From DATFFO01 sp963744905 (lineage in GTDB: Bacteria; Actinomycetota; Acidimicrobiia; Spongiisociales; ZC4RG35): 64,000 bases of DNA. The DNA is taken from assembly GCA_963744905.1 (NCBI GenBank), contig CAVUUV010000008.1, positions 80,413-144,412 of the forward strand. Direction: 5' to 3'. Shown here piece after piece: positions 53,344-62,065 of the stretch. A program made the position numbers and the translations under genes. The stretch's first letter is position 1. Each line of letters opens with the position of its first letter. The notes below the pieces were generated by a model that saw nothing but the letters and a program-made list of their open reading frames with translations, was not told where the DNA came from and made no database searches.

Positions 53344-54657
53344 TCAGCCCAGGTGGCGGTCGAACCACTCCACTGCCAGTCGCGCCACCTCTTCCAGGGC
53401 CCCGGACTCCTCGAACAGATGAGTGGCGCCGGCCACGATCTCCAGCTCATGGGGACAGGTGAGACGGGAGGCGGCCTGGCGGTTGAGGGCGAGTACCTCG
53501 GTGTCCCTTCCGCCGACGATCAACAGGGTCGGTGCCTTGACCACAGGCAATCGGTCCCCGGCCAGGTCGGGGCGACCACCTCGTGACACGATGGCCTCGA
53601 TGGCCTCACCCATCTCGGCGCCGGCCACGAGAGCGGCTGCTGCCCCGGTGCTGGCCCCGAAGTAGCCGACGTCGGCGACCCCGGCCCGGTTCTCCTTCAG
53701 CCACCGCGTCGCCCCTTGCAGGCGCTCGGCCAGAAACGGGATGTCGAACACGTTGCGACGATCCCGGCTCTCCGCCTCCGTGAGCAGGTCGAACAGGAGG
53801 GTCCCGTGCCCGGCCCGATTGAGCTCGGAGGCAACGCTCCTGTTGCGGGGACTGTTCCGGCTGCTGCCGGAGCCATGGGCGAAGACGACTACCGAGGAGG
53901 TGGGAGAAGGGAGGGTCAGGTAGCCGGGCAGGCTCACGTCTGCCAGGGCGATGGATACCTCATGAGACGACCGAGCGGGATCGCCGGCGTCGTCCCCGCC
54001 AGACTCAGCCCCGAGGGTGTATTGGCGGAGGATCCGGCCCACCTCGGAATCGGAGGTGGGAGAGAAGTCGGCGTAGACGGCACCGATCGCCCCCAGGTCG
54101 GACGGCGCCCCCACCACCACGACCTCATCCGCTTCGTGGCGTAGATGGCTGATCGCCTGTGCAGATGCCACGGGGGCGGCCAGAATCACGCGCCCGGCCC
54201 CGTGTGCCTTTGCCACCGCGCAGGCGGCGGCAGCCGTGGCACCGGTGGCGATCCCGTCGTCGACGACGACCGCAACCTTCCCGGTTAGGTCGATCATGTC
54301 CCGGTCGCCGCGATAGGACTCGGCCCTTCTCTCCAGCTCCACCCTTTCGGACTGCTCGACACGTGCCACGTCGTCCTCGCCCAAACGCAAAGAGCGAATC
54401 AGATCGTCGTTCAGCACCCGAACTCCGCCCTCGCCGATCGCCCCCATTGCCAGTTCGGGCTGCCAGGGAACCCCGAGCTTGCGCACGATGATCACATCGA
54501 GAGGGGCATCGAGGGCCGCCGCCACCTGCTCGGCCACCGGAACCCCTCCCCGGGGCAAACCCAGCACCACCGTCGAGGGGCCCTTCAGGTGACCGAGCCG
54601 TTCGGACAGTCGCCGGCCCGCGTCTTGACGATCTTCGAAATAGAGATCCGAGCCCAT
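53344..54657 (-). CDS. phosphoribosyltransferase - alpha/beta-hydrolase fusion
   Basis: Residues 1-215 are a phosphoribosyltransferase domain with the PRPP loop VAVVVDDGIATGATA (129-142) and LPRGGVPVAEQVA. Residues 235-437 are a dienelactone hydrolase-like domain with nucleophile S336 in GYFGASTGAA and a C-terminal ATHLFEE histidine. The same fusion exists as Rv0571c in the mycobacterial DosR regulon. The ATG at 54657 has only AGG nearby; an AAAGGAG lies further upstream before in-frame ATT/ATC codons, so a slightly longer product is possible. Substrates are unknown. Confidence 0.9.
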   Translation of the reverse strand: MGSDLYFEDRQDAGRRLSERLGHLKGPSTVVLGLPRGGVPVAEQVAAALDAPLDVIIVRKLGVPWQPELAMGAIGEGGVRVLNDDLIRSLRLGEDDVARVEQSERVELERRAESYRGDRDMIDLTGKVAVVVDDGIATGATAAAACAVAKAHGAGRVILAAPVASAQAISHLRHEADEVVVVGAPSDLGAIGAVYADFSPTSDSEVGRILRQYTLGAESGGDDAGDPARSSHEVSIALADVSLPGYLTLPSPTSSVVVFAHGSGSSRNSPRNRSVASELNRAGHGTLLFDLLTEAESRDRRNVFDIPFLAERLQGATRWLKENRAGVADVGYFGASTGAAAALVAGAEMGEAIEAIVSRGGRPDLAGDRLPVVKAPTLLIVGGRDTEVLALNRQAASRLTCPHELEIVAGATHLFEESGALEEVARLAVEWFDRHLG

Positions 54658-54714
54658 ACGCCTGCGAAATCGGTCGATAATCGCTCCTTTCCTCAGTCCC
54701 GGGCCGCCAGATCT

Positions 54715-54939
54715 CAGATATGGGGGCGTATCACGTAGAGGTAACCGTCCCGCCTCATCGATACGGCGCCGGCACGCGATTCCCCGTCGCAGAGGATCGT
54801 CTCTGACGTGAGCCGCTCATCGACAAGCACTCCGTACGCCGTCACCGACGGGGTTCGCCCCGCACACGCAATCTTCGAACAAGGCCCCGAACTCGTCCTT
54901 GCTAGCCAACCGTACCTCTCTCCCCAGCCCTTTGCTCAT
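54715..54939 (-). pseudogene. small unknown ORF, frameshifted
   Basis: From an ATG at 54939 the minus strand reads SKGLGREVRLASKDEFGALF and then DCVCGANP. After about 54848 a second frame continues in coding-like fashion as VTAYGVLVDERLTSETILCD to DGYLYVIRPHI and a stop at 54715. Joining the frames gives roughly 73 residues. No family is recognised. It lies between pfkA and the phosphoribosyltransferase fusion, all on the minus strand. Confidence 0.35.
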
Positions 54940-54970
54940 CCTGGCCAGGTCGAGCCTGGTACGGGCGCCA

Positions 54971-55990
54971 TCAAGCAAAGAACCAGGCAGCTTCCTCGTA
55001 GCGCTCCGGGTCGAGGTTACGCGGAGGTCCATCTATCACGTCGAGGTCGAGAGTCACGATCTCATCTCCGCGCAAGGCCACCATCGTCCCCCCCTTCCCC
55101 GCCAACGCCAGGCTCCCCGCGGCAATACCGAAGCGAGTGGCGAGGATCCGGTCGTAAGCAGTGGGCGATCCGCCTCGTTGGAGGTAGCCCAGGGTCATGA
55201 CGCGACATTCGAAGCCGGTCAGTCGTTCCAGCTCCCCGGCGAACAGCTCCCCCACCCCACCAAGCCGTGCAAAGCCGTAGACATCGACCCCCCGATCGGC
55301 GGCCTTGCCCTCGGGCCCGGGAGTGCCCTCGGCCACGACGACGATGGAGTAGTGCCTGCCCACCTCGTGGCGCTTGAGCAACCTGGCGGCCAGGTCCTCC
55401 AGGTCGTAGGCGACCTCGGGAACCAGTATGGCCTCCGCGCCCCCGGCCATTCCCGCGTAGGTGGCGATCCAACCGGCGGTTCGCCCCATCACCTCGACCA
55501 CCATCACCCGGTTGTGAGACTCGGCCGTCGTGGTGAGACGGTCGATGGCGTCGGTCACTATCTGCACCGCGGTGTGGAACCCGAAGGTGGTATCCGTGCC
55601 GGCGATGTCGTTGTCGATCGTCTTGGGAATCCCCACCACCGGAAGGCCCTCGGCATTCAGCCGCCGGGCGGTCCTGAGCGAGCCATCGCCTCCGATCACC
55701 ACCAGGCAACTGAGGGACTCACGTTCGACGGTCTCCCGCACGGATTCGAAACCATCACCGTGCACGTACGGATCCATGCGCGAAGTCCCGAGGATGGTTC
55801 CTCCCCGGACGAGGATGCCGCGCACGTCGTCCCGGCCTAGCTTGCGGGTCCGGCCCTCCATCAGCCCCTGCCAGCCGTTCTCCACCCCGACTACCTCAAC
55901 ACCCGCCTTCACCACCCGGGTCACCACCCCCCGGATAGCGGCGTCGAGCCCGGGACAATCCCCCCCGGCGGTCAAGACTCCGATGCTCAT
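54971..55990 (-). CDS. pfkA: 6-phosphofructokinase PfkA
   Basis: The 339-residue product has GVLTAGGDCPGLDAAIRG, GGDGS at 100-104, PKTIDNDIAGTD and EVMGRTAGWIA. Gly in GGDGS indicates ATP rather than pyrophosphate as donor, while Lys at position 123 (PKTIDND) marks the actinobacterial group III enzymes. It catalyses the committed step of glycolysis. A DosR-like palindrome lies 53 bp upstream; PfkB is DosR-controlled in mycobacteria. Confidence 0.95.
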   Translation of the reverse strand: MSIGVLTAGGDCPGLDAAIRGVVTRVVKAGVEVVGVENGWQGLMEGRTRKLGRDDVRGILVRGGTILGTSRMDPYVHGDGFESVRETVERESLSCLVVIGGDGSLRTARRLNAEGLPVVGIPKTIDNDIAGTDTTFGFHTAVQIVTDAIDRLTTTAESHNRVMVVEVMGRTAGWIATYAGMAGGAEAILVPEVAYDLEDLAARLLKRHEVGRHYSIVVVAEGTPGPEGKAADRGVDVYGFARLGGVGELFAGELERLTGFECRVMTLGYLQRGGSPTAYDRILATRFGIAAGSLALAGKGGTMVALRGDEIVTLDLDVIDGPPRNLDPERYEEAAWFFA

Positions 55991-56042
55991 GTGCCCTGCT
56001 CCCTTCGCCTAGGTGGTGATGCCGTCCAAAAGCGGCACATCC

Positions 56043-56057
56043 GGGACCTGAGATCCC
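56043..56057. promoter_or_regulatory. DosR-box-like palindrome upstream of pfkA
   Basis: GGGACCTGAGATCCC lies 53 bp before the pfkA start. The outer halves GGGA/TCCC are symmetrical. The centre differs from the TTT of other copies, so the match is moderate. Confidence 0.4.
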
Positions 56058-56157
56058 ATGCATGCTCAGGATCGAGGATCTGATCCTGGGCGATGCGGGA
56101 CGTCGACCACGAAGGCTCACACTAGGCCATGGGCCCAGCCGCGACCCCCGGCCCAAG

Positions 56158-56174
56158 AGGACTTTCGCCCCTAT
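56158..56174 (+). promoter_or_regulatory. DosR-box-like element, distal acs box
   Basis: AGGACTTTCGCCCCTAT lies 217 bp before the acs start and about 170 bp from pfkA. It keeps GGACTTTCG and CCCCTA, close to the copies at 56341 and 61813. Confidence 0.5.
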
Positions 56175-56340
56175 CCACTCGCACCGACGCAGGTCAGCCT
56201 CGATTGAACCGAGTCCGGATGCGGCGTCAGGGAGGGGCGACCGGGTCGGGGAGGGCCCGAGCTTTGGGCCGGGACGGCTCAGACCGGGAACAACGGCGGC
56301 CCCGACCCCGGATCCTGAACCCAGATCGCTTGCCCGCGGC

Positions 56341-56357
56341 GGGGACTTTTGCCCCTT
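56341..56357 (+). promoter_or_regulatory. DosR-box-like element, proximal acs box
   Basis: GGGGACTTTTGCCCCTT lies 33 bp before the acs ATG. It is a near-perfect palindrome (GGGG-ACTTTTG-CCCC) and one of the best copies in the island. Confidence 0.6.
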
Positions 56358-56390
56358 ACCGACCCGTGGCCCGCCCGGCAGGCTGGGAGC

Positions 56391-58202
56391 ATGACCAGCC
56401 AAGCACCTCCCGCCACATTCGAATACCCGCCCATCCACAAGACCAGAAGCCCCCGCAAGCCCCCCAACCTGATCGACTATCACCAGACCCGACTCGATTT
56501 CGACTGGCAGGACGCCATCAAGGGACTCGATCTGCTTGCCGATGGCCACTGGAACATCGCCCACGAGGCCGTCGATCGCCACCTGGATCATCAGCCTGAC
56601 AAGACGGCCCTCAAGTGGCTGTCGCGCACCGGCGAAGTGGTCGATGTCACATACGCCCAGCTTGCGGCCGACACATCCCGCTTCGCTTCGGCCCTCGAAG
56701 GCCTGGGCCTGGGTCCCGGGACACGGGTCTTCACTCTGTCGAATCGCACTCCCAAGCTCCACACCGCCGTGTTGGGGACCCTCAAGCACGGAAGCGTCGT
56801 GGCGCCCCTGTTCTCGGCCTTCGGCCCCGAGCCCATCCAGACTCGACTCACCCTGGGTGAGGGTTCGGTACTTGTGACCACCGACACCCTCTACAAGCGC
56901 AAGATCCTGCCCATCAGGGACCAGCTCGAGCATCTCCGCCATGTCATCGTCATCGATACCGGAGCGAAGGCAGACCCGACCGACACGATCGACTTCGATC
57001 AGCTCATGTCGTCCGGTGACCCCACCACCCCTCCCCGTCCCATGCAGCCCGAAGACATGGCTCTTCTCCACTTCACCTCCGGTACCACCGGCACCCCGAA
57101 GGGAGCGGTTCATACCCAGAGAGCGGTCCTGCACCATTACGTCTCTGCCCTCTACGCGCTCGACCTGCATCCCGATGACATCTTCTGGTGTACAGCGGAT
57201 CCGGGCTGGGTGACCGGCATGTCCTACGGGGTCATTGCCCCACTCACCCACGGTGTCACCAACATCGTCGACGAGGCCGACTTCGACGCCGATCGCTGGT
57301 ACCGCATCATCCAGGATCACGGGGTCGAGGTCTGGTACACCGCTCCCACCGCCCTCCGCATGCTGATGAAAGTGGGCAAGGAAGTGGCGGGCGAATACGA
57401 CCTGTCTTCGCTCAGGTTCGTGGCCAGCGTGGGCGAGCCACTCAACCCCGAAGCGGTCATCTGGGGCGAGGAGGCCCTGGGTTTGCCGGTACACGACAAC
57501 TGGTGGCAAACCGAGACCGGCGGGATCATGATCGCCAATTTCGCCTCGGAGGATATTCGCCCGGGATCGATGGGTAGGCCCCTCCCCGGTATCGAGGCCA
57601 CCATTCTCCGACGAGATCAAAACGGCTCTGCGCTCCGGGACGAGACAGGATCGCCCGTAGAGGAGACCGAGGCCCTCACCGAGGGCGAGCTCGCCCTGAA
57701 GGTGGGCTGGCCCTCCATGTTCCAGGGATACCTGGGAATGGAAGAACGCTACCGGCGCTCTTTCGCCGACGGTTGGTACCGGACTGGAGACCTGGCCGAG
57801 CGTGACGCCGATGGCTACTTCTGGTTCGTTGGCCGGGCCGACGACGTCATCAAGTCGGCGGGGCACCTGATCGGACCCTTCGAGGTCGAGTCGGCCCTCA
57901 TGGAACATCCCGCCGTGGCCGAGGCCGGGGTGATCGGCAAGCCAGACGAGGTGGCTGGTGAGATCGTCAAGGCATTCGTATCCCTCAACCCCGGCTTCGA
58001 GTGGAGCCCGGAGCTGGAGAAGGAACTGCTCGGATGGGCCAGGAGCCATCTAGGAGCGTCGGTGGCCCCGAGGGAGATCGGCCACGAACAGCAGCTGCCC
58101 CACACCCGCTCCGGCAAGATCATGCGCCGTCTGTTGCGGGCCTGGGAGCTGGGTTTGCCCACCGGCGACCTGTCCACCCTGGAGAATGGAGGAGACCAAT
58201 GA
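56391..58202 (+). CDS. acsA: acetyl-CoA synthetase (AcsA type)
   Basis: The enzyme makes acetyl-CoA from acetate, ATP and CoA. The 603-residue product has LLHFTSGTTGTPKGAVHTQ (AMP-binding P-loop), DNWWQTETGGIMIANF, WYRTGDLAERDADGYFWFVG, and the C-terminal TRSGKIMRRLLR with the lysine that is acetylated in regulated enzymes. It is the first gene of an operon with pyruvate dehydrogenase, each gene overlapping the next by ATGA. Both acetate and pyruvate routes to acetyl-CoA would thus be induced together. Confidence 0.93.
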   Translation: MTSQAPPATFEYPPIHKTRSPRKPPNLIDYHQTRLDFDWQDAIKGLDLLADGHWNIAHEAVDRHLDHQPDKTALKWLSRTGEVVDVTYAQLAADTSRFASALEGLGLGPGTRVFTLSNRTPKLHTAVLGTLKHGSVVAPLFSAFGPEPIQTRLTLGEGSVLVTTDTLYKRKILPIRDQLEHLRHVIVIDTGAKADPTDTIDFDQLMSSGDPTTPPRPMQPEDMALLHFTSGTTGTPKGAVHTQRAVLHHYVSALYALDLHPDDIFWCTADPGWVTGMSYGVIAPLTHGVTNIVDEADFDADRWYRIIQDHGVEVWYTAPTALRMLMKVGKEVAGEYDLSSLRFVASVGEPLNPEAVIWGEEALGLPVHDNWWQTETGGIMIANFASEDIRPGSMGRPLPGIEATILRRDQNGSALRDETGSPVEETEALTEGELALKVGWPSMFQGYLGMEERYRRSFADGWYRTGDLAERDADGYFWFVGRADDVIKSAGHLIGPFEVESALMEHPAVAEAGVIGKPDEVAGEIVKAFVSLNPGFEWSPELEKELLGWARSHLGASVAPREIGHEQQLPHTRSGKIMRRLLRAWELGLPTGDLSTLENGGDQ

Positions 58203-59170
58203 GTGAAGACCGTGACCACCTCATCCACCTGTTGCGGGAGATGTTGCGCATCCGGCGCTTCGAAGAGCGCTGCGTGCAGCTCTATCAGCAAGAGAAGATC
58301 CGGGGCTTCCTCCACCTCTACATCGGTGAGGAGGCGGTGGCCGTGGGTGTGATGCAGAGTCTCCAACCGGACGATGCCGTGGTAGCCACCTACCGCGAAC
58401 ACGGCCATGCCCTCATCCGTGGGGTCGATGCCGGCTCGATCATGGCCGAGATGTACGGGAAGGTCGACGGCTGCAGCCGCGGACGGGGCGGGTCGATGCA
58501 CCTGTTCGATGCCTCCCGTCGCTTCTATGGCGGCAACGCCATCGTTGGCGGAGGACTGCCGCTGGCGGCCGGCCTGGCCCTGGCCGATCGGATGCAGGAC
58601 AGACACCGGGTGACGACCGTGTTCTTCGGCGAAGGGGCCATGGCCGAAGGGGAGTTCCACGAAGCGATCAACCTGGCAGCCCTTTGGGAGCTTCCGGTTC
58701 TGTTCTGCTGCGAGAACAATCTCTACGCCATGGGCACCGCCCTGGAACGGTCGGAGTCCCAGACCCATCTCACCCTCAAGGCCGCCTCCTACGGGGTTCC
58801 TGCCTGGGCGGTGGACGGCATGGACGTGCTCGAGGTCGAAGAGGCCGCCGGACGGGCCGTGGAAGCAATCCGGGCCGGGTCCGGGCCTCACTTTCTCGAG
58901 TGTCAGACCTACCGCTTCAGGGCCCATTCCATGTTCGACCCCGAGCTCTACCGGCAAAGGGAGGAGGTGGAGAACTGGAAGGGACGCGACCCCATAGAGA
59001 TCTTCCAGCAACGACTCATGGCCGACGGGCTGTTGGCCGAGGCCGACGTGGCCGGTCTGGAAGCCGAAGTCGCCGCCGAGATCGACGCCGCAGTGGAGTA
59101 CGCCGAGGCAGGCTCCTGGGAGTCGGTCGAGGATCTGACCCGATTCGTCCACAGCGAGGTGCCATCATGA
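58199..59170 (+). CDS. pdhA: pyruvate/2-oxoacid dehydrogenase E1 alpha
   Basis: The start overlaps the acs stop (ATGA). The 323-residue thiamine-diphosphate subunit has RRFEERCVQLYQQEKIRGF, YREHGHALIRG, GRGGSMHLFD, FFGEGAMAEGEFHEAINLAA and CCENNLYAMGTALERS (the ThDP motif GEGAMAEG...NN). Pyruvate is the most likely substrate given acs; acetoin or branched-chain acids cannot be excluded. Confidence 0.93.
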   Translation: MSEDRDHLIHLLREMLRIRRFEERCVQLYQQEKIRGFLHLYIGEEAVAVGVMQSLQPDDAVVATYREHGHALIRGVDAGSIMAEMYGKVDGCSRGRGGSMHLFDASRRFYGGNAIVGGGLPLAAGLALADRMQDRHRVTTVFFGEGAMAEGEFHEAINLAALWELPVLFCCENNLYAMGTALERSESQTHLTLKAASYGVPAWAVDGMDVLEVEEAAGRAVEAIRAGSGPHFLECQTYRFRAHSMFDPELYRQREEVENWKGRDPIEIFQQRLMADGLLAEADVAGLEAEVAAEIDAAVEYAEAGSWESVEDLTRFVHSEVPS

Positions 59171-60168
59171 CCGCTTCAACAACCACCCCGGTCGAAACGC
59201 TCACCTATCGGGAAGCCGTGCGCGAGGCGATTCGCGACGCAATGCGAAGAGATGAGCGCGTGTTTCTCATGGGCGAGGACGTGGGCCGCTACGGCGGCTG
59301 CTACGCAGTCTCCAAGGGGCTTCTGGACGAGTTCGGGCCCGAGCGAGTACGCGACACCCCCTTGTCTGAATCGGCCTTCGTCGGGGCCGGGATCGGGGCC
59401 GCCCTGGGTGGTATGCGACCGATTGTCGAGGTGATGACGGTCAACTTCTCCATGCTGGCCCTCGACCAGATCGTCAACACGGCAGCCCTCTATCTGCACA
59501 TGTCGGGTGGCCAGCTCAACGTACCGGTCGTGATAAGGATGGCCACTGGAGCCGGACGCCAGGTCGCCGCCCAGCATTCCCACTCCCTAGAGGCCTGGTA
59601 TGCCCATGTGCCCGGACTGAAGGTGGCGGCTCCGGCCACTATCGACGATGCCCGCTGGATGCTGTGGTCGGCCCTGGAAGACCCCGACCCGGTGATCATC
59701 TTCGAGCACGTCGGGCTCTACGGCCTGTCGGGAACCCTGACCGAAGGAGCGGGCCCTGCCCCGCTGACCGGTTCCGCCATCCGCCGACCCGGGACCGACG
59801 TGACGATCGTCGCCTACGGGGGAAGCCTGCCCAAGGCCCTGGCAGCGGCCGAGGCATTGGCCGATCAGGACGTGGCGGCCGAGGTGATCGATCTCCGCAT
59901 GCTTCGACCCCTGGATACGCCTGGAATTCTCGAGAGCATCGCCCGGACCCATCGCCTGGTGGTTGTGGATGAGGGATGGAAGACGGGCAGCGTTGCCGGT
60001 GAGATCGTCTCCCAGGTCACTGAGGATGCCCTCTGGGAGCTCGACGCTCCACCGGTTCGAGTGTGCTCGGCGGAGGTCCCCATTCCCTACGCCCGCCATA
60101 TGGAGGAAGCCGCGCTTCCTCAGCCCGAACGGATCGTGGCCGCCGGCTTGCAGGCGGTAGGGCGATGA
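59167..60168 (+). CDS. pdhB: pyruvate/2-oxoacid dehydrogenase E1 beta
   Basis: The 333-residue subunit completes the E1 heterotetramer: YREAVREAIRDAMRRDERVF, MGEDVGRYGGCYAVSKGLL, DTPLSESAFVGAGIGAAL, AQHSHSLEAWYAHVPGLKV and the C-terminal VVVDEGWKTGSVAGEI. It starts in an ATGA overlap with pdhA and ends in one with the E2 gene. Confidence 0.94.
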   Translation: MTASTTTPVETLTYREAVREAIRDAMRRDERVFLMGEDVGRYGGCYAVSKGLLDEFGPERVRDTPLSESAFVGAGIGAALGGMRPIVEVMTVNFSMLALDQIVNTAALYLHMSGGQLNVPVVIRMATGAGRQVAAQHSHSLEAWYAHVPGLKVAAPATIDDARWMLWSALEDPDPVIIFEHVGLYGLSGTLTEGAGPAPLTGSAIRRPGTDVTIVAYGGSLPKALAAAEALADQDVAAEVIDLRMLRPLDTPGILESIARTHRLVVVDEGWKTGSVAGEIVSQVTEDALWELDAPPVRVCSAEVPIPYARHMEEAALPQPERIVAAGLQAVGR

Positions 60169-61550
60169 TCGAGTTCCATTTCCCTTCTCTGGGAGCGGAC
60201 ATGGACGAGGGGATGCTGGTCAAGTGGCTGGTACAACCGGGCGACGTCGTACATAGGGGCGACATCGTGGCCGAGGTCGAGACCGACAAGGGCCTGGTGG
60301 AAGTGGAAAGCTGGGAAGAGGGCAAGGTGGCTGAGCTCCTGATTCAGCCCAGCCAGGAACAGATACCGGTCGGGACCACCCTCGCCCTGTTCGAGCCACT
60401 GGAAGCAGTGGCAGTGCCCGTCCCGACCCCACAGCCGGCCGAGGGCGCCCCGGAGCCGATCAGCGAGGTCCCATCCGCTCCCGAGCCCCTTTCGGAGCCC
60501 GAGCCTCCAACGCCGGCACCGACCGGGCCCGAGCATTCCGAACCCCATCTCACCCCGCCCATCCGCCACCTGGCTCACCAGCTCGGCGTGGATCTCGCCT
60601 CGATCTCTCCCACAGAGGACGGAGAGGTCACCCGCCAGGACGTCTATCGGGCAGCCGCCCAGAAACGACCCCGGGTCTCACCGCGAGCCCGGAAGGTCGC
60701 CGAGGATCTCGGCGTGGACCTGACAACCATCAGCCCGACTCGTCCCGACGGAATGGTCACGGTGACGGATATCGAATCCGTTGCGACCGGCCCCCGTCAT
60801 TCCCGTCAGGAGGCCCGGGCTGCCACCGAGGGCTACCCGGCCACGACGGAGCCTGCCCAAGATGAGGCGGCCGAAGGCCAGGACCGGGTCGAGGCGATGC
60901 GGACCGCGATCGCCCGCTCCATGAGTCGGTCCAAGCGTGAGATTCCTCACTACTACCTGGGAACCCACATCGATCTCAAGGCGGCAATGGATTGGCTCGA
61001 AGAAGAGAACGAGGCCCGATCGCTCCAGCAGCGTCTGTTGCCAGCGGCGCTTCTGTTGAGGGCGACGGCCCTGGCGCTCAGAGACGTCCCGGGCCTCAAC
61101 GGGCATTGGCTGGACGACGCATACCACCCCTCGGATGTGGTGCACCTGGGCGTGGCCGTGTCGCTGCGTGAGGGCGGTCTGGTGGCGCCGGCCATTCACG
61201 ACGCCGACCAGATGAGCATCGATCAGATGATGGAGGCCCTCCGAGACGTGGTGTCCCGGGCCCGGACCTGGCGCATCCGCAGCTCCGAGATGTCCGACCC
61301 CACGGTCACGGTCACGAATCTCGGCGATCGAGGCGTGGAGACCGCCTTCCCCGTGATCATCCCTCCCCAGGTGGCCATCATCGGATTCGGAAAGGTCACC
61401 GACCAACCCGTGGCCGTCGACGGGATGGTCGGCGTGCACCCGGTGGTGCACGCCACCCTGGCAGGCGACCACCGCGTCACCGACGGACACACAGGCGCCC
61501 TACTCCTCGCCACTCTCGACCATCTACTTCAGGAGCCAGAGAAGCTATGA
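60165..61550 (+). CDS. pdhC: dihydrolipoamide acyltransferase E2 with two subunit-binding domains
   Basis: The 461-residue E2 has a lipoyl domain (lipoylated K42 in VETDKGLVEVES), a Pro/Glu/Ala linker (about 85-128), two successive peripheral-subunit-binding segments (131-163, TPPIRHLAHQLGVDL; 172-206, SPRARKVAEDLGVDL), a second linker, and a catalytic domain from about 241 with H436 and D440 in GDHRVTDG. Two such domains instead of one is unusual. No E3 gene is in the operon, so a shared lipoamide dehydrogenase from elsewhere is expected. Confidence 0.93.
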   Translation: MIEFHFPSLGADMDEGMLVKWLVQPGDVVHRGDIVAEVETDKGLVEVESWEEGKVAELLIQPSQEQIPVGTTLALFEPLEAVAVPVPTPQPAEGAPEPISEVPSAPEPLSEPEPPTPAPTGPEHSEPHLTPPIRHLAHQLGVDLASISPTEDGEVTRQDVYRAAAQKRPRVSPRARKVAEDLGVDLTTISPTRPDGMVTVTDIESVATGPRHSRQEARAATEGYPATTEPAQDEAAEGQDRVEAMRTAIARSMSRSKREIPHYYLGTHIDLKAAMDWLEEENEARSLQQRLLPAALLLRATALALRDVPGLNGHWLDDAYHPSDVVHLGVAVSLREGGLVAPAIHDADQMSIDQMMEALRDVVSRARTWRIRSSEMSDPTVTVTNLGDRGVETAFPVIIPPQVAIIGFGKVTDQPVAVDGMVGVHPVVHATLAGDHRVTDGHTGALLLATLDHLLQEPEKL

Positions 61551-61792
61551 ACACCGATCAAGCCAAGGCCATCGTCTTCCGGGTCCTCGGAGACATCGCC
61601 CCCGAGGTCGACCCGTCCACGGTCGACCATTCCGTCGACCTGACAGACCAACTGGACCTGGACTCGATGGACTACCTCAACTGGATGCTGGCCATCAACG
61701 AGGCAACCGGCATCGACATCCCTCAGCGTGACGTGTCCAAGTTCATCACCATCGACGGCGCCGCCGACTACCTCGTGGCCCACTCCGCCTGA
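61547..61792 (+). CDS. acyl carrier protein in pdh operon
   Basis: The 81-residue protein starts in an ATGA overlap with E2. It has the phosphopantetheine site D-S (S40 in LDLDSMDYLNWML) and ends DVSKFITIDGAADYLVAHS. It differs from the housekeeping ACP (which has ADSLD) in having LDSMDYLN, a pattern of specialised carrier proteins. Presence in a pyruvate dehydrogenase operon suggests it accepts an acyl group from, or serves, the complex; this is inference. Confidence 0.85.
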   Translation: MNTDQAKAIVFRVLGDIAPEVDPSTVDHSVDLTDQLDLDSMDYLNWMLAINEATGIDIPQRDVSKFITIDGAADYLVAHSA

Positions 61793-61812
61793 CCCTCGGT
61801 CTCTCGGCCATC

Positions 61813-61829
61813 AGGACTTTCGGCCCTAC
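61813..61829 (+). promoter_or_regulatory. DosR-box-like element before candidate sRNA
   Basis: AGGACTTTCGGCCCTAC is among the best copies of the island motif. A TATGAAT lies 25 bp downstream (61855-61861), placing a likely start near 61866 with the box centred about 45 bp upstream, as for many DosR-activated promoters. Confidence 0.6.
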
Positions 61830-61864
61830 TGGTGGGGCAACCAATACGGCATGGTATGAATCAA

Positions 61865-61986
61865 CGAGAGCCTGTGAGGTGAATCGGGAGCCAGATCGAA
61901 TCTGGCTGAGAACCGGCTAGCGCGTCGGAACCGGCAAAACCCGACACGGATAATGCCGTCGAGGGGATTCGCTTTGCAGGCTCTCG
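61865..61986 (+). ncRNA. candidate structured small RNA (about 122 nt)
   Basis: The ends CGAGAGCCTG (61865-61874) and CAGGCTCTCG (61977-61986) pair perfectly over 10 bp and enclose a hairpin AGCCAGAT-CGA-ATCTGGCT (61889-61907) and a GTCGG/CCGAC stem (61924-61945). No ORF of meaningful length is present. A DosR-like box and a TATGAAT hexamer-like element sit at promoter distance upstream. Mycobacteria have a DosR-induced small RNA (DrrS/MTS1338), so a regulated RNA is plausible. No known RNA family is recognised, and a clear T-run terminator is not seen. Confidence 0.5.
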
Positions 61987-62065
61987 CCTTGGCGCGTTCA
62001 CCAAGATCGGCGCAGACGGACGATCTGGAGACCCTCGATCGAATGCCGGATACCGGCGAAGCTCC

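Larger units (their letters stand above)
56058..56390. other. 333-bp divergent region between pfkA and acs
   Basis: No gene is visible. The region contains two DosR-like boxes at 56158-56174 and 56341-56357. The 183 bp between them could hold a short transcript driven by the first box, but no clear structure or ORF supports this. The rest is GC-rich sequence with no recognisable element. Confidence 0.4.

Noticed and set aside
53326..53346. CCCGAAAGGTCGAT as another DosR-like site
   Set aside because: It has only one half-site and lies between two convergent gene ends, where no promoter is needed.
54695..54711. GGGACTGAGG half-site upstream of the phosphoribosyltransferase fusion
   Set aside because: Only one half of the motif is present; too weak to list as a box, though its position would suit regulation.
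55896..58049. A 717-codon open frame on the minus strand across acs
   Set aside because: It is antisense to acetyl-CoA synthetase, has no recognisable domain, and reflects the high GC content that suppresses stop codons.
61861..61990. Cobalamin or other known riboswitch
   Set aside because: No B12-box or other known riboswitch consensus is visible and no gene follows on the same strand; it is treated as a candidate sRNA instead.
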